61,913 bases of DNA from Anaerolineales bacterium (GTDB lineage: Bacteria; Chloroflexota; Anaerolineae; Anaerolineales; UBA4823), in NCBI GenBank assembly GCA_003105035.1, contig PQAL01000032.1:1-61913 (forward strand), written 5' to 3'. Of this stretch, positions 34,519-42,852 are shown piece after piece. The notes under the pieces are model-generated. The model ran no database searches and was not told where the DNA came from. It saw nothing but the letters and a program-made list of their open reading frames with translations. Each line of letters starts with the position of its first letter. Within the stretch, counting starts at the first letter, position 1. The position numbers and the translations under genes were made by a program.

Positions 34519-34743
34519 TTGGCTATGGCACTTGATAATATTAAAACAAAATGGTCGATACTCAAACCGGATGTACGCAAACATTGGGGGAAAATCACCG
34601 AAGATGATCTTACTCATATTATCGGTTCTCAAGAAGAGCTGATAAATATCCTTCGGAAGCGTTATGGTTATGGAAAACAACAAGCGGAAATTGAGATTAA
34701 TGACTGGTTACTCCAACACCACGAGCATCATGTGGGAGAGTAA
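34519..34743 (+). CDS. CsbD-family stress-response protein
   Basis: About 74 residues from TTG 34519, six bases after GGAGG; ATG 34525 is the alternative, with a 12-base spacing. The core WSILKPDVRKHWGKITEDDLTHIIGSQEELINILRKRYG is a good match to the CsbD family of small, soluble, helical general-stress proteins. The extended C-terminus QAEIEINDWL occurs in many members. It sits in the stress cassette after GlsB/YeaQ. Confidence 0.85.
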   Translation: MAMALDNIKTKWSILKPDVRKHWGKITEDDLTHIIGSQEELINILRKRYGYGKQQAEIEINDWLLQHHEHHVGE

Positions 34744-34791
34744 TTGATCGACCTATCGACATTTCCGTTTATCGATAATAGGAGGTAATCC

Positions 34792-35364
34792 ATGAATATA
34801 CAAACTTTAATACCTGTATTGATTGTAGTCCTGGTTGTTCTTGTGGTCGTGGTGATACTTGCATTCTTGATACTAAGAGGCCGTAGCCAGCGACTTAAAA
34901 GCAAGTTTGGTCCGGAGTACGATTACACTGTTCAAAAACTTGGTGATCGCCGCCAAGCTGAAGCCGATTTGAAGGACAGAGAAAAATGAGTAGTAAAACT
35001 AGATATCCATCCACTGGGGGACGAAGTAAATAGAAAATATCATGATGAATGGAAATCTATCCAATCAAAAATCGTCGATGATCCTTCTGAAGCTGTTGAG
35101 CAGGCCAATCGATTGGTGACAGAAGTGATGATTGCCCGCGGTTTTCCAGTGGCAGACTTCGAGCAGAGATCCGCTGATCTGTCAGTTATCTACCCAAACC
35201 TTGTGCCTGGTTACCGAGACGCACAAGCTATCCTAATCAAAAAACGAGATGGAGGCGCTTCAACTGAAGAGCGTAGGCAAGCAATGGTAAACTTCCGTAC
35301 GTTGTTTGACGAATTGGTCGGCATTGCCCATCAAAAAGAATCTAGCATGGAGGCAGTAAAATGA
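34792..35364 (+). pseudogene. Membrane-anchored unknown protein interrupted by an in-frame TGA
   Basis: One continuous frame of 191 codons is split by TGA at 34987-34989. Before it come a single membrane span (PVLIVVLVVLVVVVILAFLIL) and SKFGPEYDYTVQKLGDRRQAEADLKDREK. After it, in the same frame, come VVKLDIHPL and a helical domain (WKSIQSKIVDDPSEAVEQAN ... FRTLFDELV). The pieces read as one protein of a family I know as an unnamed membrane-anchored protein with Arg/Lys at this position, which a CGA-to-TGA change would explain. TGA is an ordinary stop elsewhere in the window. A sequencing error or truncated but functional halves are alternatives; an internal GTG/ATG near 35113 could restart the C-terminal half. 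Confidence 0.75.
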
Positions 35365-35888
35365 AACCGAATGAAATCCCAGACGATCCGCGCGAGGATA
35401 TTTCTACTCCACAAGAACCTGCTTCGTCCATCAATCAGAATAGGATGAACGAACCATCGGATATGCCTGGTCAAATGAACACACCTCAGACTTCAATTCC
35501 AATCACTCGCTCAGAAGGACATATCAGAGGAGCTATTCAAAATCAGCCCACAATAAATGCTATGTTTGGTGCTGAGCAGGCAGTGCCACCCAAGCAGAAG
35601 CAAGAAGAACCTCACGCCGAAGAAACATGGTTCTTAAAAGCTGATGCGGATGAAATGCGATCACGCTGGAATACCATACAGATACAGTTCGTCGAATCAC
35701 CTTGCACAGCAGTCGAACAAGGTGATGCTTTGATAGGCGAGGTAATGGAGCGCTTCTCGCAGATGCTGTCTGACCATCAAGAGTCTTTAAACCAACAGTG
35801 GATCAACCATGATGATATTACGACAGAGGAGTTGCGTATGACCTTACTAAATTACCGTATTTTGCTTGAGCACTTGCTAAAGCTTTAA
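35361..35888 (+). CDS. Unknown protein related to the C-terminal half of the preceding gene
   Basis: 175 residues. The first ~90 are polar, Pro/Gln-rich and probably disordered. The last ~80 (WNTIQIQFVESPCTAVEQGD ... LLNYRILLEHLL) align by eye with WKSIQSKIVDDPSEAVEQAN ... MVNFRTLFDELV of the broken upstream gene. It overlaps that gene by four bases (ATGA). It has no membrane span, unlike its relative. Function unknown; the pair looks like a tandem duplication with different N-termini. Confidence 0.7.
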   Translation: MKPNEIPDDPREDISTPQEPASSINQNRMNEPSDMPGQMNTPQTSIPITRSEGHIRGAIQNQPTINAMFGAEQAVPPKQKQEEPHAEETWFLKADADEMRSRWNTIQIQFVESPCTAVEQGDALIGEVMERFSQMLSDHQESLNQQWINHDDITTEELRMTLLNYRILLEHLLKL

Positions 35889-36297
35889 AAAACCGAGCCT
35901 TCATGATCCTGGCATATCTAATAACACCATGATCTGAAGCTTGATGAGCTAAAGCCTGCATCGATGGGAATATTCCAAGATGCAGGCTTTTCGTATTTAA
36001 ATCGATGAGAAACTTCAGGGAATCATGTCTGTCTGATTATTAGATTGTGTAGAAACATAAATCTCAAAACATTAATAGCAAATATTAAAATATCGTCGTT
36101 TATGGCACAAATGTGCCTGTCAAATAGTCGGAACCTGCTCAAAATACACTCATGAAAAATAGTCTATTTGGTATACACACATTTGGATAATTCAACGATG
36201 TGTATTTAATCATTCTCTAATATATTATTGATTAGTAATCGCCCTGTGGTCGCGAACGGATCATCGATGGTATTTTTATGATAATGTCAGGTGCCAT
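35889..36297. other. 409-bp intergenic region, AT-rich, with a terminator and a short dyad
   Basis: No coding frame with convincing content. It holds a terminator-like hairpin at 35951-35990 and a short dyad GGCACA-AA-TGTGCC at 36104-36117. The stretch before the PilZ gene is AT-rich and probably carries its promoter, but no clear -35/-10 pair could be fixed. Confidence 0.6.
35951..35990 (+). terminator. Hairpin terminator of the stress cassette
   Basis: AAAGCCTGCATC (35951-35962) pairs with GATGCAGGCTTT (35979-35990), 12 bp, followed by TCGTATTT. It lies about 60 bp after the last gene of the cassette. Confidence 0.72.
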
Positions 36298-36618
36298 ATG
36301 AACAATAACGCAGATCGAAGGATTAAGCCACGCGTCAGCTGCGTTTACCCTGCACTTGTTGAGGGAATTGATGCAGACGGTAACCGGTATAACGAAAACG
36401 CTCGGTTGGCTAACCTGAGTGCCAGTGGGCTCTATATGAAGGCAAATCGTTATATTGAAAGTGGCTCAAAACTATCTGTAACCGTGCTACTCACGGCTGA
36501 ATCTATCGAAAGAGACACTCCGAAAATCGCCACCAATGGTGTTGTAGTTCGAGTCGAACCACAGAATGACGGAACCTGTGGTATTGCAGTGAAATTTAAT
36601 AGTTATCGTTTTCTTTGA
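36298..36618 (+). CDS. PilZ-domain protein (putative c-di-GMP receptor)
   Basis: 106 residues, a single PilZ domain. The c-di-GMP-binding signature is present as ADRRIKPRVSC (RxxxR) and ANLSASGLYM (the D/NxSxxG motif). A beta-barrel pattern follows, ending IATNGVVVRVEP and GIAVKFN. PilZ proteins change partner activity on binding c-di-GMP; placed before a polysaccharide cluster it may control export or polymerisation. No GGDEF enzyme with an intact active site is in the window. Confidence 0.85.
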   Translation: MNNNADRRIKPRVSCVYPALVEGIDADGNRYNENARLANLSASGLYMKANRYIESGSKLSVTVLLTAESIERDTPKIATNGVVVRVEPQNDGTCGIAVKFNSYRFL

Positions 36619-36910
36619 AGAGATGACGAAGATCGGCTCAAGACTTAATTAATGGTATCACTGGTGAGAAATCAGGGGAAAAGCAGGAAATTTTGTCAAT
36701 CCTGCGTTTCTGATTTCGCTGCGAAGTGAAACAGGATGCTGAGCAAAACCAGTCTGGGTAAACCAGGTAAATGACGTAAGCTGACTGATCGCAGATACAT
36801 TCGCATTCCGATAACAAATACGATGTCGGAATGGCGGAGCATAAATTAAGCAATTATCCTAACATAATCGTTGGTTCATTACTTCACAGTTGATAGTATA
36901 AAAAGGTTTT

Positions 36911-38440
36911 ATGGATATTAAGTATTATTTAACGATTTTGTGGGGGAACAAATGGATCATCGTGACCACCCTTGTGGTTACCTTGATCGTTGTCACGTTA
37001 GGGACCTTACTCATCACACCGATCTATTCAGCTACGTCCACTTTACGCGTGGCAACAGCTTCCACAGGCTCACTTTCCTCAGCGGATTACGCTTATGCTG
37101 AACGGTTAATGAATACGTATACGAAGATAGCATCCAGTGGACCTGTTCTACAGGAGCTGGCAAATAAGCTCAACCTGCAGACCATCCCAGAGGTAAAAGT
37201 ATCGACAATAAGCTCAACCGAGCTCATTCAAATCTTAGTTAAAAGCCCCGATCCGATCATCGCCCAAAATGCAGCAAATACACTTGCAGAAATCTTGATC
37301 GAACAGAGCCAAAAACTATATGCTGGGGGAGTGAAGAGCACTACTGAAATCCTGGCTGAACAGTTGAGTATGGCTGAGAGTGACCTAAACCAGGCGCGTG
37401 CTGATTATGAAGCCTCTGTCGCAAAATCACCCGCAGATACCGAGGCAATTTCAAAAGCCAGTATGATCGCGGATTTAAAAGAAAAGACCTACGAGACACT
37501 TTTGGATCAATATGAGGCTGCTCGGGTCAAGGAGGCGATCAGGGCGAATACCATAACCTTGATTGACCCTGCGGTCCTTCCCTTAAAACCATCCCAGCCC
37601 CAACTCCTGATGAATATTACCCTCGGCGTGATCATCGGTCTGGTCCTCGGTGTGGGTTTAGTCTTCCTCATTGAAAATCTCAATCCCCGGCTATATACTC
37701 TTGATCAGATCGAAGCTGTAACTGAGCTAGATGTCATCGAAAAAATCCCATCAATAAAAACCAAAGGTTTCACTGGATTATTCAAGAAAAAAGTCCCACT
37801 AAACCGCCCTGCATTTAAGAGCTCATTCCAAAAATTGCAAACAAAGATTGCGCAAATCAACTCGGGTGGTCATCCGATGAAAAGCCTTCTATTCACGAGT
37901 GCAGTCCCGGGTGAGGGAAAATCGACCATCGTCGCTAACCTGGCAATAGCTATCGGCAGAGCAGGTCAGAATGTCCTCCTTGTAGACTGCGACATGCGCT
38001 TGCCTACTCAGCACAAAATATTCAACTTACCGAACGCACAAGGGTTAAGTACATTATTGACTCATCAAGCCAGATTGATGGATGTCATCAAGAAAAACCG
38101 TAATCCGAATACCTGGATATTAACCAGCGGGTCAGTTGTCCCCAATCCAATGGAGCTTTTAGCATCAGCCCAGATGAAATCAGTTCTTGAGCAATTAACC
38201 CAAAATTTTGATTATGTATTGCTCGACACACCCGCACTCCTACCTGTCGGTGATGCAATGGCACTTGCCACCATTGTGGATGGAATCGTTCTGGTTACCC
38301 GCCAGTTTTATTGCAAGGAAGATGACCTGCGCGAGACGCACAAGGCTTTGGCAGATTTAAATACTCGCATTATTGGTGTCGTGGTGAATGATGTTAAGCA
38401 TTCGCGCAGCTACAATTATACGAAATATAAATATTCATAA
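36911..38440 (+). CDS. Wzz-domain/BY-kinase (Wzc/CapAB-type chain-length and tyrosine kinase protein)
   Basis: 509 residues. An N-terminal Wzz domain has membrane spans at ~16-36 and ~235-255 with a coiled-coil region between. The cytoplasmic tyrosine kinase has Walker A SAVPGEGKST (330-339), Walker A' LLVDCDMR (356-363) and Walker B YVLLDTPALL. The C-terminus SRSYNYTKYKYS is a tyrosine cluster for autophosphorylation. Such proteins set polysaccharide chain length and couple synthesis to export. It is the first gene of the polysaccharide cluster and is preceded by a 292-bp region in which I see no gene. The separate tyrosine phosphatase is not seen. Confidence 0.92.
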   Translation: MDIKYYLTILWGNKWIIVTTLVVTLIVVTLGTLLITPIYSATSTLRVATASTGSLSSADYAYAERLMNTYTKIASSGPVLQELANKLNLQTIPEVKVSTISSTELIQILVKSPDPIIAQNAANTLAEILIEQSQKLYAGGVKSTTEILAEQLSMAESDLNQARADYEASVAKSPADTEAISKASMIADLKEKTYETLLDQYEAARVKEAIRANTITLIDPAVLPLKPSQPQLLMNITLGVIIGLVLGVGLVFLIENLNPRLYTLDQIEAVTELDVIEKIPSIKTKGFTGLFKKKVPLNRPAFKSSFQKLQTKIAQINSGGHPMKSLLFTSAVPGEGKSTIVANLAIAIGRAGQNVLLVDCDMRLPTQHKIFNLPNAQGLSTLLTHQARLMDVIKKNRNPNTWILTSGSVVPNPMELLASAQMKSVLEQLTQNFDYVLLDTPALLPVGDAMALATIVDGIVLVTRQFYCKEDDLRETHKALADLNTRIIGVVVNDVKHSRSYNYTKYKYS

Positions 38441-38476
38441 AACCCAATACCAATGAGACAAACATCGGAGGGTAAA

Positions 38477-39496
38477 TTGGATGGACAGGTAAAAATCGGG
38501 GTGATTGGTTTGGGTCGCATGGGGCAGCATCACTGCCGAGTATATTCAAATCAAAAGGATGCTCGCCTTGTCGGTGTATATGACATAGATACTCATACGA
38601 CGAAGGATACTGCTGAAAAATATGAGGTTGAGGGATATTCTCGATTAGAAGATCTTTTGGATCAAGTGGATGCATTAACCATTGCAACACCAACCCCAAC
38701 TCACTACGCAATTGCAAGCCAGTGCCTGGAGAGACGGATCCATGTGTTGCTTGAAAAACCTGTCACGGACAATATCAAAGATGCCGAAGCTTTAACCAGC
38801 CTGGCAGATAATTGTGGCTCGGTCTGCCTTATCGGGCATATTGAGCGCTTTAATCCTGCATATGTCGAATTGAAGAAAGTACTGGATAGGTCGAGTGTGA
38901 TCGCCATCAATTTCCGCCGTTTGAGTCCGTATCGGGTGAGTAATACCGATGTTGATGTGGTACTCGACCTGATGGTGCATGACCTGGATCTTGCTTACGA
39001 TATTACCGGAAGGGACCCAGAGTTTACATACGCCAATGGATTAATGCCTTTTAGCTCCAGCCTCGACCACGTGGTTGCCCAGCTTTTTTTCGCCAACGGG
39101 CCTCTGGTAACGTTAACAGCATCGCGTGTCACTGAGCAGAAAATCCGCTCGGTTGATGTAACTTGCGAGGATTGCTTCATTGAAGTTGACTTTATGAACA
39201 AGAGCATTTCCATCCATCGAGGCTCAACTGGAGAATTTTTAGGGAAAACCAGGAATGGGGTCAGCTACCACCAGGAAAGTATTATCGAGCGTATACTGGT
39301 ACCGAATACTGAACCTCTATCAGCTGAGATAAGGAGTTTTCTGGAATGTATCAAGCAAAATCGGCCCCCACGCGTATCTATCCATGACGGTCTCAAGGCT
39401 TTACGCATGGCGCAAAACATAAGCATGCTTGCCAGCGAACAACTCAATCAATTTTCCATCAATTCTCTCCTACCTGACCGGGTTGCCGCCCACTAA
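38477..39496 (+). CDS. Gfo/Idh/MocA oxidoreductase, WlbA/WbpB-like amino-sugar 3-dehydrogenase
   Basis: 339 residues from TTG 38477, which has GGAGG five bases upstream; the in-frame ATG at 38453 has no ribosome site and adds eight unusual residues. The Rossmann motif GVIGLGRMGQHHCRVY, LLEKPVTDN with the catalytic Lys and GHIERFNPAY are typical of UDP-GlcNAc(A) 3-dehydrogenases such as WlbA/WbpB. Together with the next two genes it would make a 3-amino or 3-acetamido UDP-sugar. Confidence 0.87.
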   Translation: MDGQVKIGVIGLGRMGQHHCRVYSNQKDARLVGVYDIDTHTTKDTAEKYEVEGYSRLEDLLDQVDALTIATPTPTHYAIASQCLERRIHVLLEKPVTDNIKDAEALTSLADNCGSVCLIGHIERFNPAYVELKKVLDRSSVIAINFRRLSPYRVSNTDVDVVLDLMVHDLDLAYDITGRDPEFTYANGLMPFSSSLDHVVAQLFFANGPLVTLTASRVTEQKIRSVDVTCEDCFIEVDFMNKSISIHRGSTGEFLGKTRNGVSYHQESIIERILVPNTEPLSAEIRSFLECIKQNRPPRVSIHDGLKALRMAQNISMLASEQLNQFSINSLLPDRVAAH

Positions 39497-39498
39497 TT

Positions 39499-40104
39499 AT
39501 GAAGATCCGCATCCACCCAACTGCTGATGTATCTCCCAGGGCTGTGATCGGCGATTCAACCTGCATTTGGCACCAGGCGCAAATTCGAGAGGATGTTGTC
39601 CTCGGTCAGAATTGCATTATTGGGAAGGGGGTTTACATTGATGCCGGCGTAAAGATAGGTAATAATGTAAAAATCCAGAATTACACTTCTGTCTATCACG
39701 GTGTAACCATTGAAGATGGTGTATTTATCGGTCCACATGTGTGCTTTACAAATGATTTGAAACCCCGCGCCATTAATCCTGATGGCTCGTTGAAGGATGC
39801 TGATGATTGGATCCTGACAACCACCCTGGTTCAAAAAGGTGCTGCCTTAGGAGCAAATTCAACCATCCGATGCGGGGTCACGATCGGTGAATGGTCTATG
39901 ATTGGATGTGGAAGCGTCATCACCAGAGACATCCCAAATTACGGATTGGCATGGGGTAATCCAGCCCGACTGCATGGTTTCGTTTGCCCCTGCGGCACTC
40001 AGCTTGAAAAAGTTGCTATCGAAGACGGTTCTCAGCAGGCGGTCTGCCCTGCTTGCGGTATAAAGCTGAGTATTCCCATGGCAGCTTGGGAGTTAGTCCG
40101 ATGA
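39499..40104 (+). CDS. Left-handed beta-helix N-acetyltransferase, WlbB/WbpD-like
   Basis: 201 residues. Hexapeptide repeats run through ~10-150 (IGDSTCIWHQAQIRED, IGNNVKIQNYTSVYHGV, IGPHVCFTND), with the GAALGANSTIRCGVTIGEWSMIGCGSVI block typical of WlbB/WbpD acetyl-CoA-dependent sugar N-acetyltransferases. The C-terminus adds two Cys pairs (CPCG ... CPACG, ~160-190), a rubredoxin-like zinc knuckle seen in some members. It starts two bases after the dehydrogenase stop and overlaps the aminotransferase start by four bases. Confidence 0.88.
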   Translation: MKIRIHPTADVSPRAVIGDSTCIWHQAQIREDVVLGQNCIIGKGVYIDAGVKIGNNVKIQNYTSVYHGVTIEDGVFIGPHVCFTNDLKPRAINPDGSLKDADDWILTTTLVQKGAALGANSTIRCGVTIGEWSMIGCGSVITRDIPNYGLAWGNPARLHGFVCPCGTQLEKVAIEDGSQQAVCPACGIKLSIPMAAWELVR

Positions 40105-41219
40105 TCAACATCGCCAAGCCGCTTATCGGTGAGGAAGAGAAAAAAGCAGTCCTGGAAGTGCTCGATTCTGGGATGATCGCCCAGGGACCTCGGGTAAAAG
40201 CATTCGAGGAATCTTTCGCGAGGATGTGTGGTGTGAAGTATGCCGTTGCTACTACTTCCGGGACAACCGCTCTACACATCGCCCTTCTCGCAGCTGGCGT
40301 CGGAGCAAGTGATCAAGTAATCACCTCTCCCTTTACCTTTATAGCTTCAGCGAACAGTATTCTTTATACTGGGGCGCGGCCGGTTTTCGTTGATATTGAC
40401 CCTGAAACATATAATCTGGACCCAACCAAGATTGAAGCCGCGATAACCTCGCACACCAAAGCAATTCTGCCTGTCCACCTTTTTGGATTAAGTTGCGATA
40501 TGGATCCGATCATGGAAGTTGCCGAGAAGTACGGCCTATCCGTGATCGAAGACGCCTGCCAAAGCCATGGCGCAATGTACAAGGACAAGCGGGTTGGTTC
40601 GTTTGGTATTGGCACGTTCTCTTTCTATCCAACCAAGAATATGACATCCGCTGAAGGTGGCATGATCACGACCAATCATGATGGGATCGCTGAACATTGC
40701 CAGGTGATACGTCAGCATGGCATGCGTCGGCGTTACTATCATGATGAGCTAGGCTTTAACTTCCGCATGACAGATGTTCACGCAGCAATCGGCATAGAGC
40801 AACTTAAAAAATTAGCGGCCAACAACGATATCCGCCGTATGAACGCCAGCTATCTAAGTCAGCATCTGCAGGGTGTGAGCACTCCCGTGATCCCTCAAGG
40901 CTGTCAGCATGTCTTTCACCAGTACACGATTCGTGTCCCTGGCGGTAAAAGGGATGAATTGCGTGCTTTCCTTCAGACAAATGGCGTAGGCTCAGAAATA
41001 TATTATCCAGTGCCAGTGCATCAGCAGTTTTTTTATGCTGAAGCATTAGGATATGCCGGTGTATTTCCTGAAGCTGAACGTGCAGCTGGAGAGGTGCTTT
41101 CCTTACCAGTGCATCCTTCTTTAAGTCGTGCGGATTTGGAGAAGATCGTCGAATCAGTAAATCAATTTTGTTTATCTGCTGGCAGACAGTCGGATTTGCG
41201 CACTAACCTGACGGGATAA
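40101..41219 (+). CDS. DegT/DnrJ/EryC1 aminotransferase, WlbC/WbpE-like
   Basis: 372 residues from ATG 40101, which overlaps the previous stop (ATGA); the frame extends upstream into that gene. Landmarks: INIAKPLIGEEEKKAV, TSGTTALHIALLAAGV, VIEDACQSHGA, the PLP Lys in FSFYPTKNMTSAEGGMI and NFRMTDVHAAIG. It would transfer an amino group to the 3-keto sugar made by the upstream dehydrogenase. The trio lacks only the UDP-GlcNAc 6-dehydrogenase that some pathways need. Confidence 0.9.
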   Translation: MINIAKPLIGEEEKKAVLEVLDSGMIAQGPRVKAFEESFARMCGVKYAVATTSGTTALHIALLAAGVGASDQVITSPFTFIASANSILYTGARPVFVDIDPETYNLDPTKIEAAITSHTKAILPVHLFGLSCDMDPIMEVAEKYGLSVIEDACQSHGAMYKDKRVGSFGIGTFSFYPTKNMTSAEGGMITTNHDGIAEHCQVIRQHGMRRRYYHDELGFNFRMTDVHAAIGIEQLKKLAANNDIRRMNASYLSQHLQGVSTPVIPQGCQHVFHQYTIRVPGGKRDELRAFLQTNGVGSEIYYPVPVHQQFFYAEALGYAGVFPEAERAAGEVLSLPVHPSLSRADLEKIVESVNQFCLSAGRQSDLRTNLTG

Positions 41220-41224
41220 TATTA

Positions 41225-42094
41225 ATGAAGCAATTACGCGTTCGAGCTTTGGTGTTAGCGATCTGGCTGATAGGCTTATATCTACTGGCTCATTTTTCGA
41301 AGCTTATCAGCCTGAGTCCCTTAGTTTACTTATATACACTGGTTCTGGTTGTCATCTTTTTTGCAGTTCCTCACTTGAGCAAGGTGAAGAGAGGTTGGTT
41401 GCTGGCCATCCCACCCGTAACTTATTTAAGCATAAAAGGCTTGCTCGGTGAGCCCCTTCTCGGGATTGCCCTCCCCACCGCGGTAATTGAAACCTGCAGT
41501 ATCGTGTTTACTTCACTCATCCTGATCTGGGTGCGTGAGCCAGTTCATGAATTCGAAAATGCCGTCGCTGATCTGACATTTGGTCATTCACAGAAAGTCA
41601 TTGAAACAGCAGAAGAAGGGCAGAGTATTCTCTATCGTGAAGTCAGGCGTGCTCGAAACCACCAGCGTCCATTGGCGATCATGGCCATCGCAATCAATGA
41701 ATCCACGATCGATGGTTCCCTGGACCGCATGGTTAAAGATGCTCAGCAGAGTATCCTTCGGCAGTTCACTGTGACAAGTGTCAGTCGTACCTTATGTGAA
41801 AAACTCGAAGATTGTGACATCGTTGTTCAAACCAACAACCACTTTGTGGTGGTATTACCGGAAACCAAACCAGAAGACCTGCCTGGTTTGACTGAACGGA
41901 TTCGTAAACAAGTCGCTGACCAGGTAGGGGTTGAGATCAAAATCGGCACTGCCTCGCTTCCCGAGGATAGTTTTACACTGGAAGGGTTGATGGATAAAGC
42001 TACCATGGAGCTGCAAGGCTCATTGGGATCCGAGCTATTTATTAAGCCCGAACAGCTGTTTGTCAAGCGAAAACCACTGGATCATTCAAGTTAA
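41225..42094 (+). CDS. Membrane protein with degenerate GGDEF domain
   Basis: 289 residues. Residues 8-102 form three or four membrane segments. Residues ~135-265 follow the GGDEF fold (YREVRRARNHQRPLAIMAI, a helix, DCDIVVQTNNHFVVVLPET, IKIGTASLPED) but the active-site motif reads TNNHF at 203-207 in place of GGDEF, so it cannot be an active diguanylate cyclase. It may be a structural or nucleotide-sensing partner in the membrane. It lies between the amino-sugar trio and the priming transferase. Confidence 0.72.
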   Translation: MKQLRVRALVLAIWLIGLYLLAHFSKLISLSPLVYLYTLVLVVIFFAVPHLSKVKRGWLLAIPPVTYLSIKGLLGEPLLGIALPTAVIETCSIVFTSLILIWVREPVHEFENAVADLTFGHSQKVIETAEEGQSILYREVRRARNHQRPLAIMAIAINESTIDGSLDRMVKDAQQSILRQFTVTSVSRTLCEKLEDCDIVVQTNNHFVVVLPETKPEDLPGLTERIRKQVADQVGVEIKIGTASLPEDSFTLEGLMDKATMELQGSLGSELFIKPEQLFVKRKPLDHSS

Positions 42095-42105
42095 GAAGGT
42101 ATTCT

Positions 42106-42780
42106 ATGGACTATGTAATCATTAAGCAACCTCGCCTGATGCCCCGCTCTGGTATTTATCACAAGATAAAGCGCTTGATTGATATTGGCGTCTGCCTGGC
42201 AATGCTACCGGTCATAATACCGATCATGTTATTCTGCGCCATCGCCATTTTGCTTGATTCTCCCGGTCCTATCTTATTTGTCCAGGAACGTTTAGGTAAG
42301 GGTGGGCGGCTATTCAAAATGTATAAATTTCGCACAATGAGGACCGATATTGATCAACGCCACGTCCAAGACTATATGAGAGCATATGTCAGGTCCGAAA
42401 TCATCACCCTTGAAGATGGTCGCAAGACATTCAAGCCAGCCAGCGATCAGGCCTTTTTCCCATTTGGCAGGCTGTTACGCAAACTCAGTTTGGATGAGCT
42501 ACCCCAGATCATCAATGTCCTAAAAGGTGAGATGAGTATTGTTGGTCCACGGCCGAATGTGCTCTGGGAAGTTGAAGCTTACCGTCCATGGCATTATGAG
42601 CGCATGGAGGTATTGCCGGGGATTACCGGTCTGGCACAGGTGCGTGGAAGGAGCAGTATTGATTTTGCCCACCTGGTTCGAAATGATATTGAATATATCG
42701 AAAAACAAAGCTTATCCCTGGATCTTAAAATAATGTGGTGGACTTTCATCTCTGCCCTGACTGGAAAAGGCGCAGCCTGA
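42106..42780 (+). CDS. Priming sugar transferase (undecaprenyl-phosphate glycosyl-1-phosphate transferase)
   Basis: 224 residues, the short WcaJ/WbaP catalytic form with one N-terminal membrane helix (~25-47). Conserved parts are KRLIDIGVC, DSPGPILFVQERLGKGGRLFKMYKFRTM, LRKLSLDELPQIINVLKGEMSIVGPRP and LPGITGLAQVRGRS. It starts the repeat unit by moving a sugar-1-phosphate from a UDP-sugar to the lipid carrier; the sugar is not predictable. Confidence 0.93.
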   Translation: MDYVIIKQPRLMPRSGIYHKIKRLIDIGVCLAMLPVIIPIMLFCAIAILLDSPGPILFVQERLGKGGRLFKMYKFRTMRTDIDQRHVQDYMRAYVRSEIITLEDGRKTFKPASDQAFFPFGRLLRKLSLDELPQIINVLKGEMSIVGPRPNVLWEVEAYRPWHYERMEVLPGITGLAQVRGRSSIDFAHLVRNDIEYIEKQSLSLDLKIMWWTFISALTGKGAA

Positions 42781-42852
42781 TATGGGAAGCAGGATAGGAT
42801 AAAAATTTTTAGCAAAAAACTGCTCCAATATAGACCGTTCTGGGGATGGAAA

